NCBI RefSeq assembly: GCF_022678645.1
Contig: NZ_JALBWV010000023.1
Coordinates: 1 to 64,000, forward strand
DNA length: 64,000 bases
DNA from: Saccharopolyspora soli
GTDB taxonomy: Bacteria; Actinomycetota; Actinomycetes; Mycobacteriales; Pseudonocardiaceae
Direction of reading: 5' to 3'
Shown here: positions 8,148 through 15,966 of the stretch, piece after piece
How the letters are laid out: every line of letters begins with the position of its first letter
Numbering within the stretch: the stretch's first letter is position 1
Translations under genes and position numbers: made by a program
The notes under the pieces: model-generated
Told to the model about the DNA's origin: nothing
Database searches by the model: none
Seen by the model: only the letters and a program-made list of their open reading frames with translations

Positions 8148-9260
8148 TTATCCGAACCGCACCTTCGGAGCGTTGATCCCGGCGGCTTGAGCGACCTGCG
8201 CCGCCTCGGCCGCCACGTCCTTCAGCGACGGCTTCTTGACCCCTTGGAACAACGACACGACCAGTTCCGCGCCGGAGAGCTCCCACACACCGACGATCCG
8301 GCCACCCACGACCACGATCGGCGAGATCCACCCGGCGGACCTGCTCACCTTCGCACGGTGCTCCTGCGGAAGCAGCTGCGCGTCCTTGGTGCCCGGACCG
8401 AGGACGTACTGGTCGAAGGCTCCGAGGAGCCGCACGTCGCGGTTCGGCTCGGCGGCGGCCAACTCGTCGGCGTGTTCAGCCAGGATCACGGCTTTCTGGC
8501 CTTCGACGTCGACCTCGGTCAGCTTGTCCCCGAGGTCCGCGAACCACTTGCGCAGCGTCGTCTTCCGCAGACTGTTGCGGGACAGCCAGGCGTCGAACAC
8601 CTCGGGCGTCGCCGGACCGTAGGCGCCCAGGTAGGCCGTGATCGCGACCGGCGCGGCCTCGTCCGGTGCTGGCAGTCCCTTCCAGTCGGAGATCAGGTTC
8701 GCGGGTCGGGTGAACATGATCTTGCCCGCGTCGCTCGGCCCGTGGCACAACGTGCCCTGCCACGCCAGCGGTTTGAGCAGCGTGCCCCAGCCCGAGCGCA
8801 GCTGCTCCGCCATACCGCGGAAGCGCTTGTCGACCACGATCTCCGCGACGAGTTCGTCCCGAGTCAGCACCGAGCCGTCCAGGATCGACGAGACCGCCTC
8901 GGCCAGCTCGGCGATCTCCTTCGGCGACGCGCCGAACGCGCGCTGCCACGAAGGCTTCTCCCAGGTCCGAGCCGAGGCCATCAACGACAGGTAGGCGCCG
9001 ACCTCGGAGGAGTGGAACACGTGCAGTGTGCCGCGCATGCCCCAGGTCTTGATCAACAAGTGCCGGGACAGGCCACGCCGCACCCCGTCCGTCTTCGGCT
9101 TGGCCTGCCGGATCCCCACCGCCATCTCGGCGGCCGACGCCACCTGCGCCTGGATCCCGCACAACCTGCTGGCGACCTCACCCGCGCTCACATCCCGCCG
9201 CAGGGCGACGAACTGCCGCCGCAACCGCCACGCGAAGACCTGGTCCCAGGTGATCTTCAC
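8148..9260 (-). CDS. AlkZ-like winged-helix DNA glycosylase (HTH_42 family)
   Basis: A 370-residue protein of the YcaQ/AlkZ superfamily (winged-helix DNA-binding domain proteins, PF06224). These are DNA glycosylases that remove bulky alkylated bases or unhook crosslinks. The catalytic Q-x-Q of AlkZ-type members is present as GIQAQ, with Gln37 and Gln39. Family landmarks WGMRGTLHVF and GAFDQYVLGP are present. GTG at 9260 has a GAGG upstream. AlkZ itself is a self-resistance enzyme in a genotoxin cluster, but no biosynthetic genes for a genotoxin are nearby here. A house-cleaning repair role is equally possible. Confidence 0.8.
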   Translation of the reverse strand: MKITWDQVFAWRLRRQFVALRRDVSAGEVASRLCGIQAQVASAAEMAVGIRQAKPKTDGVRRGLSRHLLIKTWGMRGTLHVFHSSEVGAYLSLMASARTWEKPSWQRAFGASPKEIAELAEAVSSILDGSVLTRDELVAEIVVDKRFRGMAEQLRSGWGTLLKPLAWQGTLCHGPSDAGKIMFTRPANLISDWKGLPAPDEAAPVAITAYLGAYGPATPEVFDAWLSRNSLRKTTLRKWFADLGDKLTEVDVEGQKAVILAEHADELAAAEPNRDVRLLGAFDQYVLGPGTKDAQLLPQEHRAKVSRSAGWISPIVVVGGRIVGVWELSGAELVVSLFQGVKKPSLKDVAAEAAQVAQAAGINAPKVRFG

Positions 9261-9524
9261 ACCCGCCTCTTTCCCCCGACACCCGAAAAGGGCACGTGGT
9301 CCGCAGTTTCGACCAAACTACATCGTCGGCAACACGACATCCGGTGACACCGTCCGAGACCCACCGGCACACCGGGCATTCCGACATCGTCCGGGAGCTC
9401 ATCGACGGAACCGTCGGGATGCGGGCGGACATCGACAACATGGCACCAGGTGACCAGGTATGGTGGCAGAGCTATCGGACCAGGCTGGGGCAGGTGGCAC
9501 GAGAAGGCGACCACCGCTGAGTGG

Positions 9525-9863
9525 TCACAAGCGTTGGCGGAACAGGTGGTTCTCGTCGCGGCGGCTGCCCGGCGTGCGGCCGCGTCCCCAGCCCACCACC
9601 TCGCGGTAGGCGCCGAAGGCGCCTCCGGCCAGCAACGCCTGCTCGTCCGCGTGCGGGCTGCCCTCGGGTGCCGGGCCCGCCAGCGGGGAGACGTACAGCG
9701 CGTCGGTCGGGCAGTAGACCTCGCACATGAAGCAGGTCTGGCAGTCGGTCTGCCGGGCGATCACCGGAACCCCGTCGGCGCCGCGCTCGAAGACGTCGGT
9801 CGGGCAGACCTTGATGCACACATCGCAGGCCACACAACGATCCTTGCTCACCACTTCGATCAC
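9525..9863 (-). CDS. Dicluster 4Fe-4S ferredoxin-like protein (AprB-like)
   Basis: A 112-residue iron-sulfur protein with two complete CxxCxxCxxxCP motifs, CVACDVCIKVCP and CQTCFMCEVYCP, predicting two [4Fe-4S] clusters. The C-terminal ~45 residues have no cysteine. The start overlaps the end of the flavoprotein gene by 4 bases, and it is last in the five-gene operon. The flavoprotein/dicluster ferredoxin pairing resembles adenylylsulfate reductase AprAB, where the small subunit carries electrons to or from FAD. Its actual partner reaction here is inferred, not shown. Confidence 0.85.
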   Translation of the reverse strand: MIEVVSKDRCVACDVCIKVCPTDVFERGADGVPVIARQTDCQTCFMCEVYCPTDALYVSPLAGPAPEGSPHADEQALLAGGAFGAYREVVGWGRGRTPGSRRDENHLFRQRL

Positions 9864-11521
9864 GACGCCAGCTCCTCGGTGGAGTCGTCCGACAACAGCG
9901 GCCCGACCGGGTCTGGACGGGTCCGGATCTCCGCCAACCCTCCGACCAGCAGCCGATGCGCCAAACTCGGATCGGCCGTCGGCCGGTCGCTGCGCCGGTG
10001 CATGCCACGGGTTTCGGTCCTGGCCAGCGCGGCGGCGGTGATCCAGCGGGCACAGGCCAGCAGCGCGGCGGCCTGCCTGGAGCGCAGCAGATCCCGTCCG
10101 CTTCCGTGCAGGTGCCGTCCAGCGTCTTGCCAGGCGTCTTGCAGCGCCGCGGCGCTGGCCTGCAACTGCTCACCGGTGCGCACGAAGGTCCGCTGCGGCG
10201 GCAAGACGTGCTGCTGGGCAACGTCGATCACCTCCGGAGCCAAGCCGGGCCGGACCGCACCGGAGGGGCGAATGCCCACTCGCCCGCGCGGTGCCAACGA
10301 CGCCGCGACCGCGCCACGGCGTGGCAGCGCGAACCGCGCGGCGCCCCGGCCTGCGTAGGTGCCCGAGGAGATCGCCCAGGCTCCGTTGTGGCTGCCGCCG
10401 CCGCTGATCGCGCCGGTGATCAGTTCGCGGGTCGCGGCGTCTCCGGCCGCGAACAACCCAGGGGCGGTGGTGGCGCAGGCGTGGTCGACGACGCGCAACC
10501 CGCCGGTGCCCCGAACCGTTCCCTCGTAGACCATCCGGATCGGGTACATGTCGGAGAAGACGTTCACCCCCGCCTTCTCAAGTGGCAGGAAGAAGTTGGG
10601 TTGGCTGTTGCGCATCGACTCGCGCAAGTGCGGGGGCGCCTTGTCGAGCCTGGCCAACACCCGCCGACCCTCGGCCAGCAACTGCGCGGCCGCGAACCTC
10701 GGCGGCACACCGTCGGCCAACCGCAGCGGGGTACCGCTCTCGTCGTAGTAGGTGGCGAACTGCATCATCAGGCCCTTGGTGTGCACGCCCCACTCCGGGG
10801 AGAGGGCATAGGCGGTGGAGAACTCCATCCCGGACAGTTCCGCGCCCACCTCCGCGGCCATCAACAGCCCGTCCCCGGTGTCGACGTTGGTGCCGAACCC
10901 ACCCGAAAGCAGTGCACAACCACCGGTCGCCACCACCACCGCACCGGCGCGCACCTCCCAACGGCGCTGGCCCTGCTGGCGCGCGATGCCCGCCGCACCC
11001 GAGACCACCCCGTCGCCATCCACCAGCAGCTCAACGGCGGGATGGTGATCGAGGATGCGCACTCCGGACCGGTGGACCCGCCGCCGCATCCGCCGCATGT
11101 ACTCCGGGCCCTGCAGACTCGCGCGCAACTGGGTTGCATCGCGGTCCAGGGGGAACGGATACCCCCACTCGGCGAGCAGATTGACCTTCTCCCAGGTGGT
11201 TTCGAGCACCCGCCGCATCCAGGTCACGTCGGTCAACCCGCCCGCCTGGGCCTGCCGAGCGCGGATGGAGCGCTCCCGCACCGGACCGTCGGGCAGGTAC
11301 CACAGGTTGTTGCCGCCCGAGGCGGTTGCCCCGCTGCTGCCGCAGAACCCCTTGTCCGCCAACACGACCGAGACTCCCGCCGCAGCGGCGGCCAAGGCCG
11401 CCCAGGTGCCCGCCGGGCCGCCACCGAGCACCAGCACGTCCGCTTCGTAACGCACCGCGTCGTTCACCCGTGCACCATCCTCGTGTCGATCGCAGCCGAG
11501 GTGCCGATCGGGGCTGTTCAT
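9860..11521 (-). CDS. FAD-dependent oxidoreductase, fumarate reductase/AprA-like flavoprotein
   Basis: A 553-residue FAD_binding_2-type flavoprotein. The dinucleotide motif is VLVLGGGPAGTWAAL (about residues 29-43). It has the GSSGATASGGNN flavin segment, VVVATGGCALLSGGFG, and the second FAD contact GLFAAGDAATRELI. The overall order matches succinate dehydrogenase/fumarate reductase and AprA flavoproteins. ATG at 11521 overlaps the stop of the ABC ATPase gene (ATGA), and its own stop overlaps the ferredoxin gene. A GTG at 11467 is a possible shorter start. Within a sulfonate-type import operon it may oxidise or reduce the imported organosulfur compound. Confidence 0.85.
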   Translation of the reverse strand: MNSPDRHLGCDRHEDGARVNDAVRYEADVLVLGGGPAGTWAALAAAAAGVSVVLADKGFCGSSGATASGGNNLWYLPDGPVRERSIRARQAQAGGLTDVTWMRRVLETTWEKVNLLAEWGYPFPLDRDATQLRASLQGPEYMRRMRRRVHRSGVRILDHHPAVELLVDGDGVVSGAAGIARQQGQRRWEVRAGAVVVATGGCALLSGGFGTNVDTGDGLLMAAEVGAELSGMEFSTAYALSPEWGVHTKGLMMQFATYYDESGTPLRLADGVPPRFAAAQLLAEGRRVLARLDKAPPHLRESMRNSQPNFFLPLEKAGVNVFSDMYPIRMVYEGTVRGTGGLRVVDHACATTAPGLFAAGDAATRELITGAISGGGSHNGAWAISSGTYAGRGAARFALPRRGAVAASLAPRGRVGIRPSGAVRPGLAPEVIDVAQQHVLPPQRTFVRTGEQLQASAAALQDAWQDAGRHLHGSGRDLLRSRQAAALLACARWITAAALARTETRGMHRRSDRPTADPSLAHRLLVGGLAEIRTRPDPVGPLLSDDSTEELAS

Positions 11522-12252
11522 GTCGGCTCCTGGGCGGTATCGATCTGCTCGTCGACTCCGAGTTCGGCCAGCAACCGCCGCCGCAGCCGGGAGAACTCGG
11601 CGCTATCGCGGGAACGGGGCGCGGGAAGTTCGATCGGCAGCTCAAGCGAGATGCTCCCGCTGGAGAGCACCAACACCCGGTCGGCCAGCAGCACCGCCTC
11701 GTCCACGTCGTGGGTCACGTGCAGCACGGTGGGCCGGTGCCGCCGCCACAACTGCCGCAACAACTCGTACATCCGCAGCCTGGTCAACGCGTCCAGCGCG
11801 CCGAAGGGCTCGTCCAGCAGCAGCAGTTCGGGTTCGCGCACCAGCGCTCGGGCCAGCGACACCCGTTGCGCCTCACCACCGGAAAGTGTCAACGGCCAGG
11901 CCCGCTGCTTGTCCGCCAGACCGACCTCGGCCAAGGCCGCCTCGGCCCGTGCGATGCGGCCCGCGCCGCGCAGCGCGAAGGTGACGTTGGCCAGGACCCG
12001 TTTCCACGGCAACAACCGCGGGTTCTGGAACACCATCGCCCTGGCACCGGGCACCCGCAGGCTGCCCTCGATGTGCGCGTCCAACCCGGCCAGGCCGCGC
12101 AGCAGCGTGCTCTTGCCCGAACCGCTGTGGCCCAGCAGCGCCACGAACTCGCCGCGTCGGATGGTCAGGTCCACCCCGGCCAGCACCTGTTGATCGCCGA
12201 AGGCCCGGCGCACCTCGCGGGCCGCCACCGCCGTGGCTTGCGTTCCGGTCAT
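11518..12252 (-). CDS. ABC transporter ATP-binding protein (sulfonate/nitrate/taurine type)
   Basis: A 244-residue ABC ATPase of the SsuB/TauB group. Walker A is GHSGSGKST (about residue 43), the signature is LSGGEAQRVSLARAL, Walker B is LLLLDEPFGALD, and the H-loop is VLHVTHDVDEA. ATG at 12252 with AGGGGG eight bases upstream is preferred to an in-frame ATG ten codons earlier inside the permease gene. It sits between the permease and the flavoprotein with minimal or overlapping junctions, so its stoichiometric partner is the permease at 12255-13130. Confidence 0.92.
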   Translation of the reverse strand: MTGTQATAVAAREVRRAFGDQQVLAGVDLTIRRGEFVALLGHSGSGKSTLLRGLAGLDAHIEGSLRVPGARAMVFQNPRLLPWKRVLANVTFALRGAGRIARAEAALAEVGLADKQRAWPLTLSGGEAQRVSLARALVREPELLLLDEPFGALDALTRLRMYELLRQLWRRHRPTVLHVTHDVDEAVLLADRVLVLSSGSISLELPIELPAPRSRDSAEFSRLRRRLLAELGVDEQIDTAQEPT

Positions 12253-12254
12253 CG

Positions 12255-13130
12255 TCAGACCCCCTGGAAACCGCGTCGCCACACCAGAAGCCGCCGCTCC
12301 AGGAACCGCACCAGGGCGTAGCTGAGCAGACCGGCCACCGCGTAGATGATGATGATCAGGATCGAGACGTCGAACTGCAGCAAGGTCTGCGCGCGCGACA
12401 TCAGGAAACCGATGCCCTGCGTGGTGTTGATGGTCTCGGCGAAGATCAGGCTCAACCAGGCGCTGGACAGTCCCAGCCGCAGCCCGACCAGGAAACCCGG
12501 CGTGGCACCCGGCAGGATCACGTGCCAGATCAGCTCACCCCGCCGTGCCCCGAGGGTTTGCGCGACCTCGACCAGTTGCCCGTCCACACTCCGAATGCCG
12601 CTGTAGGTGTTGATGTAGATGGCGATGGCGACGCCCATGGTGATCAGCAAGACCTTGGGGCCTTCCCCGATGCCCATCCAGATGATCAGCAGCGGGGTCA
12701 GCGCGAAGTTGGGGACCGCTTTGAACACCTGCATCGTGGAGTCCAGCAGGTCCTCGCCGAAGCGGGTCAGCCCGGCGAGCACGGCGATGACCAGGCCGGC
12801 CACGATGCCCAGCACGGTGCCCTGCAGCACGCGCAGCACCGATCGCCCGACATGGGTGGACAGCTGCCCGCTGGACAGCAGTTCCCACGCCGAGGCCAGT
12901 ACCTGCGCCGGTGGCGGGAACAGCTGCGGGTTGAGCCAGCCCAGCTGCGAGCACACCGCCCAGGCGAGCAGCAGCGCGAGCGGTCCCACTGAACGCCGCA
13001 ACCAACGCGGCACCCGCTGGCGCCGGGCGGCGGAGGTCAGCGGCTTCGCGGCGACGTCGATCAGTTCCCCGCCGGTCCTGGCCGGGGTTGCCGAGGGCGG
13101 TCGTGCGGTAGCGGTTCGGGGTGCCGTCAT
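12255..13130 (-). CDS. ABC transporter permease (sulfonate/nitrate/taurine type)
   Basis: A 291-residue inner-membrane permease with about six hydrophobic helices. The EAA-loop region VEVAQTLGARRGELIWHVILPGATPG and the C-terminal LIIIIYAVAGLLSYALVRFLERRLLVWR are typical of SsuC/TauC proteins. The N-terminal ~45 residues are polar and cytoplasmic. Its ATG (13130) overlaps the stop of the binding-protein gene (ATGA). Confidence 0.92.
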   Translation of the reverse strand: MTAPRTATARPPSATPARTGGELIDVAAKPLTSAARRQRVPRWLRRSVGPLALLLAWAVCSQLGWLNPQLFPPPAQVLASAWELLSSGQLSTHVGRSVLRVLQGTVLGIVAGLVIAVLAGLTRFGEDLLDSTMQVFKAVPNFALTPLLIIWMGIGEGPKVLLITMGVAIAIYINTYSGIRSVDGQLVEVAQTLGARRGELIWHVILPGATPGFLVGLRLGLSSAWLSLIFAETINTTQGIGFLMSRAQTLLQFDVSILIIIIYAVAGLLSYALVRFLERRLLVWRRGFQGV

Positions 13131-14104
13131 GACCGCCTCGCCCATGCCGCCACGTCGAAGCCGACCGGGAAAGCCCTGTCGGCGAGCAGGAAGTCGTGCG
13201 CCTGCCGCAGTTGCGCGAGGCCCTGCTCGGGGAACGGTTCGGTGTTGAAAGTGTTGGCCTTGGTCGCCTCGCGCACCAGGTCGACTGCGATGCCGTCGGT
13301 CTGGGCGACCCATTCGGTGTAGGCATCCAGGTTGTTCACGATGTGCCGGTTGGTGTTGCCGATCGCCGCCTGCCACGCCTGCAGGAAGCCGGGATGCTCG
13401 GCCACGAACGAGTTCAGCGCAACGGTGGTCCCGACGCTGCCCTGGCCGTGGTTGGAAGTCTTGTCGATGACCGGGAATCCGCGCCGTTGCAGCTCGACGG
13501 CGCTGGCCTCGGTGACGATGGTGGCATCGATCTGACCGGAGGACAGGCCCGCGATGGACTCCGGGGTGGGCACGTCCTTGACCTCGATCTTGCCGGTAAG
13601 TCCGGCCGTCTCGATGAGCTGCCGCGCCGCGCGGTCGCGGATCGTGCCTTGCGGAGCGGTGACGGTCTTGCCGACGAGTCCGTCGATGGACGTCGGGCCG
13701 CCCTGGGCGCCGATCAGCCACGAATCGCCGTTGATGGAATCCAGCGCCAGCAAGGCGATATCCGCACCGTTTCCCCTGGCGGTCAAGGACGGGTTGTCGC
13801 CGACGGCGGCCACATCGATCGCTCCGCTGAGCAGGGCCGCGACCACGTCCTTGCCCGACTGGAAGAACGAGTACTCGATCCCGGTGACACCAGCGGGTGC
13901 GAGGTTTTCCAGCAGGATTCCCTGCTTGTCGCCCCAGCCCAGGCTGCCCGCTGGCGTTCCGGTGACTGAAGTGGCGCCGACGCGCAGCACGAACTCGCCG
14001 GACCCGGCCTGGGACCTGTCGGCACAGCCGGTGGCCGGTAACAACAAGAGGAATACGGCCAGCGCGGCAAGGAGTTTCAACGTCGAGCGGACGCGGAAGG
14101 GCAC
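13127..14104 (-). CDS. ABC transporter substrate-binding lipoprotein (SsuA-like)
   Basis: A 325-residue secreted binding protein. It has a hydrophobic signal and a lipobox LPATGC, with Cys27 as the acylation site. The body resembles SsuA/TauA/NMT1-type domains: SGAIDVAAVGDNPSLTARGNG, then GKTVTAPQGTIRD, and SGQIDATIVTEAS. It starts at GTG 14104 with CGGAG six bases upstream. It is the first structural gene after the leader peptide and terminator, so it and the four genes behind it fall under attenuation. The likely ligand is an organosulfonate or similar anion, by family and by the cysteine leader. Confidence 0.88.
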   Translation of the reverse strand: MPFRVRSTLKLLAALAVFLLLLPATGCADRSQAGSGEFVLRVGATSVTGTPAGSLGWGDKQGILLENLAPAGVTGIEYSFFQSGKDVVAALLSGAIDVAAVGDNPSLTARGNGADIALLALDSINGDSWLIGAQGGPTSIDGLVGKTVTAPQGTIRDRAARQLIETAGLTGKIEVKDVPTPESIAGLSSGQIDATIVTEASAVELQRRGFPVIDKTSNHGQGSVGTTVALNSFVAEHPGFLQAWQAAIGNTNRHIVNNLDAYTEWVAQTDGIAVDLVREATKANTFNTEPFPEQGLAQLRQAHDFLLADRAFPVGFDVAAWARRS

Positions 14105-14184
14105 GGTTGCTCCGAGGAGTCAGCGCACCACGAGCACCTCGACAACAGCGGAAACGTGGCGCGAAAGAGTAAGGGAGAGTCCAG

Positions 14185-14242
14185 AAAAAAGCGGCGCGTT
14201 GCTTTCGAGGGATAGTCGCTCGACTCAACGACAGCGCGCCGC
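14185..14242 (-). terminator. Attenuator terminator overlapping the cysteine leader
   Basis: On the minus strand, GCGGCGC (14242-14236) pairs with GCGCCGC (14197-14191). Continuing inward, GTTG (14229-14226) pairs with CAAC (14201-14198), and TCGAG (14223-14219) pairs with CTCGA (14209-14205). The stem is followed by six T (14190-14185). The 5' arm lies inside the last codons of the leader peptide, so ribosome position on those codons decides whether the stem forms. Confidence 0.7.
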
Positions 14243-14299
14243 ACACATCGACATGTGATCGATGTAGCGGCGGGAAACCAACGCGGTCCCGGTACTCAT
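14225..14299 (-). CDS. Cysteine-rich leader peptide (24 codons)
   Basis: A tiny ORF starting ATG at 14299 and ending TGA at 14225. Its C-terminus reads SRRYIDHMSMCAARCR. The SRR(Y/H)(I/V)D core with terminal Cys-Arg is the hallmark of the actinobacterial 'putative leader peptide' family found before sulfur-assimilation and sulfonate-transport operons. The two Cys codons near the end sit in the 5' arm of the terminator at 14185-14242. Slow decoding when cysteine is scarce would hold a ribosome there, prevent the stem, and let transcription enter the ABC/flavoprotein operon. A GGGG just upstream is a weak ribosome site. Confidence 0.75.
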   Translation of the reverse strand: MSTGTALVSRRYIDHMSMCAARCR

Positions 14300-14936
14300 A
14301 ACCCCACTATCACGTAGTTCACCATGCTGTGGAAGAGCATTTCGGTATGTGGACGGCAGGATCACGACGCGACCGCCTGCGGCGCTCCGGACGCCATGGC
14401 ACGCAGTTCGGCGACCGCGTCCACCAGCAGCGCGACTCCGTTTGACTCCAGCAACCACCTGTCGTACATGAAACATCCGGGTAGCACCGTGCCCGCCGCC
14501 CCGGCCGGGACGCCGACACAAGCCACCGTGGACGCGGCAGCGCCGATCACGGCTGTCCGCAACAGGGTTCGCCGGTCAGTCGGTGAGACACACGTGCTCC
14601 TTCGTCAGTGACGGATTGCTTCGTGCAGCACCACCGGGCACGCGCGGTCACACCGGCGAGCACGTATGCCGTCGAGCGAAAAGGGAACGGCCGGGCCAGC
14701 TCAGACCAACGGCCGCGGGTGGCGCGTCAACAGATCGCGCTGCACACCCGCAACAGATCGATGTGGTTGCGCACCACGAGATCGATCAGACTCCGCATGC
14801 GGTGCATCTTGACAGCGGAATCCCGCGCTGTAAATGATCGCCATCCGCCATCTCAACCACTGGGCACCTGGACCCGACCGTGTTTCTACCAGCAGCGAGG
14901 ACCGAACCTTTGCGCAGTGGGATGCGCACCATCCGG
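14300..14936. other. Intergenic, only a small gene remnant
   Basis: Apart from the Tat-like remnant at 14362-14562, no supported gene is seen between the leader peptide and the DUF3558 lipoprotein. The promoter of the leader/ABC operon should lie just upstream of 14299 but no clear -35/-10 pair stands out. Confidence 0.4.
14362..14562 (-). pseudogene. Remnant of a Tat-exported protein (or very short hypothetical)
   Basis: A minus-strand frame of 66 codons from a TTG at 14562 reads as GC3-rich coding sequence with a hydrophobic N-terminus (TAVIGAAASTVACVG) and an acidic C-terminal part. Just upstream, the same frame carries TDRRTLLR, giving a good twin-arginine signal, but no ATG/GTG/TTG is available there. 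A proper AAGGAG with two GTGs at about 14590 lies in other frames, consistent with a small insertion (the local GACTGAC looks like a short duplication). The protein family is not recognised. Confidence 0.3.
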
Positions 14937-15578
14937 TTACCTCGGCTCGCCGAGATTGGCCGCAGCCTGCCGCGCGAGGTTCCGGGTAGTCGCCTCGTGC
15001 TCGGCTTGTGGAAGGTAGTCGTTGCTGAAGCCGCGACTTCCCCATCCGCGGTATTCGACTGTGATGTGGGCGTTCGCACGGCGGAAATCGACGGTGGCGA
15101 CCTGGCTACCGGATGCCGGGTCCGGTCTGCCCGGTCGGAAGCCGTGCCGGGACTCATCACCGATCACATCCGACGGCTCGTCTGAAACATCGTCGGCGTG
15201 CCTCTTCGTCCGGTACCCGTCCTCCGCGCCGTGGATGTCCGGGTCGCCGTCCTCGCTCACCGACACGAGGACGGTCACGCGGATCAACGCGTTCGCCGGA
15301 GGACTTCCCCATCGGGGCGGGTGGAACGACTCCCATTCGCAGGTGCTGGACCGGGTCGTGTCCGTGTCGCCTGTCTTGGCGGTGTTCGGAAACTGGACGG
15401 CCTCCGGACCGAGCTGCTCGACGATGCTGTGCTCCGGCAGCAGCGAGCAGGCACCCGGGTCTTCGCGGTATCCCTTCGCAGGCGGCGAGCACGACGCGAG
15501 GAGCACGGCCATCCCCGCGAACAGCACGCCGAACCGGATGCCGCGCCGACCGACTGCGGGTGCCCTCAGCGTGCTCAT
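14937..15578 (-). CDS. DUF3558-type lipoprotein
   Basis: A 213-residue exported lipoprotein. It has an N-terminal basic stretch, a hydrophobic segment and a lipobox LLASC with Cys30. The mature part has the ACSLLPEHSIVEQLGPEAV / STCEWES layout typical of DUF3558 proteins, which are common and often cell-wall associated in Actinobacteria. ATG at 15578 overlaps the stop of the YbaB-like gene (ATGA), so it is the last gene of the secretion-type cluster. Confidence 0.75.
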   Translation of the reverse strand: MSTLRAPAVGRRGIRFGVLFAGMAVLLASCSPPAKGYREDPGACSLLPEHSIVEQLGPEAVQFPNTAKTGDTDTTRSSTCEWESFHPPRWGSPPANALIRVTVLVSVSEDGDPDIHGAEDGYRTKRHADDVSDEPSDVIGDESRHGFRPGRPDPASGSQVATVDFRRANAHITVEYRGWGSRGFSNDYLPQAEHEATTRNLARQAAANLGEPR

Positions 15579-15937
15579 CGGAGCCATGTCAGGGGCCCGT
15601 CGCCCGCGTCGTCCTCGTCCGGAAAGCCGCGCCGGGCAGCGCCGTGTTCGCGGTGGTCTTCCGACTCGTCCTCGAATTCCAGGTTCTCGGCCTTCCGACG
15701 CGCCTTCCTGGTCGCCTCCTGGAACGCCTGGATCAACTGCGCCTCGTCGCCTTCCAGAACACTGCCGGGCGTGATCCGGCAGCGTTCCGTCCTCCCGAGC
15801 GCATCCACCCACACCGTGACGTTCCGCGACGTCCCGGAATAGCTGCCCTGCAACACGGCTTCCGGATTGCGACGAGCCTTTTCGATGTTGCTGTCCAGCT
15901 GCCGCATCGCCTGGGCGACCCGATCTTCGATATCCAT
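15575..15937 (-). CDS. YbaB/EbfC family-like protein
   Basis: A 120-residue protein starting MDIEDRVAQAMRQLDSNIEK, then VWVDALGRTERCRITPG and LIQAFQEATRKARRKAE, matching the helix-sheet-helix plan of actinobacterial YbaB/EbfC-domain proteins that accompany WXG100/ESX genes. The C-terminal ~30 residues are highly acidic. ATG at 15937 has GAGGG eight bases upstream. It overlaps the DUF3558 gene downstream. A nucleoid or secretion-chaperone role is inferred only from the neighbourhood. Confidence 0.65.
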   Translation of the reverse strand: MDIEDRVAQAMRQLDSNIEKARRNPEAVLQGSYSGTSRNVTVWVDALGRTERCRITPGSVLEGDEAQLIQAFQEATRKARRKAENLEFEDESEDHREHGAARRGFPDEDDAGDGPLTWLR

Positions 15938-15966
15938 TGCCGTGACCCTCAACTCAAGTAGCACCG

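Noticed and set aside
9296..9520. A 74-codon plus-strand ORF between the glycosylase and ferredoxin genes
   Set aside because: No ribosome site and no recognisable sequence; composition typical of chance frames.
9956..12193. A 745-codon plus-strand open frame
   Set aside because: It is antisense to the flavoprotein and ABC ATPase genes, both with clear motifs; a GC-rich shadow frame.
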